From assembly GCA_947626485.1 (NCBI GenBank), contig CANQSG010000113.1, positions 1 to 6,288 of the forward strand: a stretch of 6,288 bases of DNA, written 5' to 3'. How positions within the stretch are numbered: position 1 is the stretch's first letter; every line of letters starts with the position of its first letter. Position numbers and translations under genes: made by a program. This document shows positions 5,901-6,288 of this stretch, one piece after another. Source of the stretch: an uncultured Clostridia bacterium (GTDB taxonomy: Bacteria; Bacillota; Clostridia; Oscillospirales; Acutalibacteraceae). The notes below the pieces were generated by a model that was not told the DNA's origin, made no database searches, and saw only the letters and a list, made by a program, of their open reading frames with translations.

Positions 5901-6288
5901 CGGATCAGGTACGGGTTGATCTGTTTCTGCTCGGTCATGCCGTGATCCTGCAATTCGAGGTAAAAGCAGTTTCTGCCGAACAGGGCGTCGTACTTTTCCG
6001 CCGCCCGCTTCGCCCCGGCATAGTCGCCGTTTTGCAGCAGGCGCGGAATCTCGCCGGCCAGACACGCCGACAGGGCGATGAGCCCCTCGTGGTGTGTTTG
6101 CAGCAGCTCGAGGTCGACGCGGGGCTTCGTATAAAACCCGTCGATAAACCCGCGCGAGACGAGCTGGATCAAGTTGCGGTAGCCGGTCTCGTTCTCGCAG
6201 AGCAGGACGAGGTGGGTATAGGCGCCGTCGAGCTCCCGCACCTTTTCGAAGCGGCTGCGCGGCGCGACGTAGACCTCGCAGCCGATGA
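2984..6288 (-). CDS. dnaE: DNA polymerase III subunit alpha (5' end off window)
   Basis: This is a catalytic subunit of the replicative DNA polymerase. About 1101 codons are present. The reading frame continues to the right edge (IGCEVYVAPRSRFEK before the GTG at 6241), so 6241 is internal and about 70 N-terminal codons of the PHP domain are missing. The remaining PHP domain includes TNDVHY (5849-5866). The polymerase core follows: PGRGSGAGS near 5390-5414, PDFDIDF with two catalytic aspartates (5270-5290), and KMDFLGLR with the third (codon 4829-4831), matching Asp401, Asp403 and Asp555 of the E. coli enzyme. HASTHAAG lies between these. Further on are a helix-hairpin-helix region (~3800-3920), an internal QMELF clamp-binding motif (3725-3739), an OB fold (~3285-3525), an Ala/Pro/Lys-rich linker (~3205-3270) and a C-terminal tail domain. 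Order and size fit DnaE rather than PolC, as there is no inserted exonuclease domain. In Firmicutes DnaE usually works alongside PolC; PolC is not in this window. Confidence 0.97.
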   Translation of the reverse strand, partial: IGCEVYVAPRSRFEKVRELDGAYTHLVLLCENETGYRNLIQLVSRGFIDGFYTKPRVDLELLQTHHEGLIALSACLAGEIPRLLQNGDYAGAKRAAEKYDALFGRNCFYLELQDHGMTEQKQINPYLIRLSRETGIPLVATNDVHYLTPDDARMQKVLLCIQTGRKINEESALNFETDEFYLKSGEQMAALFPSVPEAIENTVKIAERCRVDFTFGQIKLPYFDIGDRDHFAYFRERCEEGLRARYGENPAPAVRERLDYELSVIREMGYVDYYLIVQDFVNYAKRSGIPVGPGRGSGAGSLAAYCIGITGIDPIRYDLLFERFLNPERVSMPDFDIDFCYVRRQEVIDYVVGKYGADHVAQIVTFGTLAARAAVRDVGRALDLPYAICDRVARLIPNTPGQTIDDALAASPELREQVSSDPRIAEVIEMSRKVEGMPRHASTHAAGVVISDRPVDEYVPLAKNDDAIVTQYTMTTLEELGLLKMDFLGLRTLTVIDDALREIRRDAPDFSLEQIPPDDPATMQMLSEGWTEGIFQFESEGIKKVLRSFHPERIEDLIAITALYRPGPMNSIPKYIYNRHHPDEIRYETPLLKPILDVTYGCIVYQEQVMRVFRELAGYSLGRADIVRRAMSKKKHDVMRRERETFLHGARADDGSVLCEGAVARGVDEAAAARIFDEMSAFSSYAFNKSHAAAYATVSYTTAYLKCHYPAQFLSALMTSVLDSPGKIALYTAECQRLGLKVLPPHVNRSLAAFCVAGQEIRFGLQAIKNLGAALIDKLITERNANGEYRSFYDFVLRNFGRELNRRALEELIKSGALDGLADNRRQMLLSLDAVLQAAETRRKYTGAGQMELFGALSTATDDVTLVRTPEMPKEELLAYEKEATGLYLSGHPMEAYDAFAARIGAARTADLLDRKYPDGAKVCLPAILTSVRFRTDKNNQTYVSAVAEDRYDAVSVMAFARTVRQSRPLFEPGKAVLLTGRVSDREDRPVELICEFIEPIDAAVARAKTAPRKSDAPASPAKAAAKPGLYLRIDAMGTPQFDAVQSLLSAHPGDVPVILCCTGDGRRFAAPRNLWTSPDEALLSALSAEIGEKNVKLVE

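Noticed and set aside
4554..6065. A 503-residue open frame on the same strand as dnaE
   Set aside because: It lies wholly within dnaE in another frame, is Arg/Pro/Ala-rich as expected from GC-rich codons read out of frame, and has no recognisable domain; dnaE has all its motifs in its own frame.

Overview
This GC-rich stretch appears to come from a bacterial chromosome. Every gene I can support lies on the minus strand. Gene content suggests a Gram-positive Firmicutes/Clostridia lineage, perhaps a high-GC gut clostridium of the Oscillospiraceae/Ruminococcaceae kind. The reasons are dnaE next to pfkA, a secreted SH3b protein with a glucosaminidase-type leader region, and the HPr-kinase-like plus S24/S26 peptidase pair typical of clostridia. 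The taxonomic placement is inference from gene style only.

In the direction of transcription (high to low coordinates), the window holds: (1) dnaE, the DNA polymerase III alpha subunit, which enters at the right edge without its first ~70 codons and ends at 2984; (2) an 82-base AT-rich gap with a well-formed sigma-A-type promoter whose -35 box overlaps the dnaE stop codon; (3) pfkA, an ATP-type 6-phosphofructokinase (2901-1921); (4) after 33 bases, an HPr-kinase/PEP-carboxykinase-like P-loop protein (1887-1174); (5) overlapping it by 4 bases, a small S24/S26-family peptidase (1177-704); (6) a strong intrinsic terminator (648-679); (7) a perfect-consensus promoter (TTGACA, 17 bases, TATAAT) driving a separate secreted SH3b protein (488 to beyond the left edge), probably a cell-wall hydrolase of the N-acetylglucosaminidase type.

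The simplest operon model is a pfkA / kinase-like / peptidase unit running from the promoter at 2963-2991 to the terminator at 648-679. Read-through from dnaE is possible, because no terminator is visible between dnaE and pfkA. The two housekeeping genes are ordinary. The least understood part is the kinase-like/peptidase pair: similar pairs are poorly characterised, and in some bacteria HprK-like kinases and proteases act on ribosomally made peptides. No precursor peptide or PqqD-like carrier is visible here, so any such role is conjecture. I saw no tRNA, rRNA, CRISPR array, insertion sequence or phage element.
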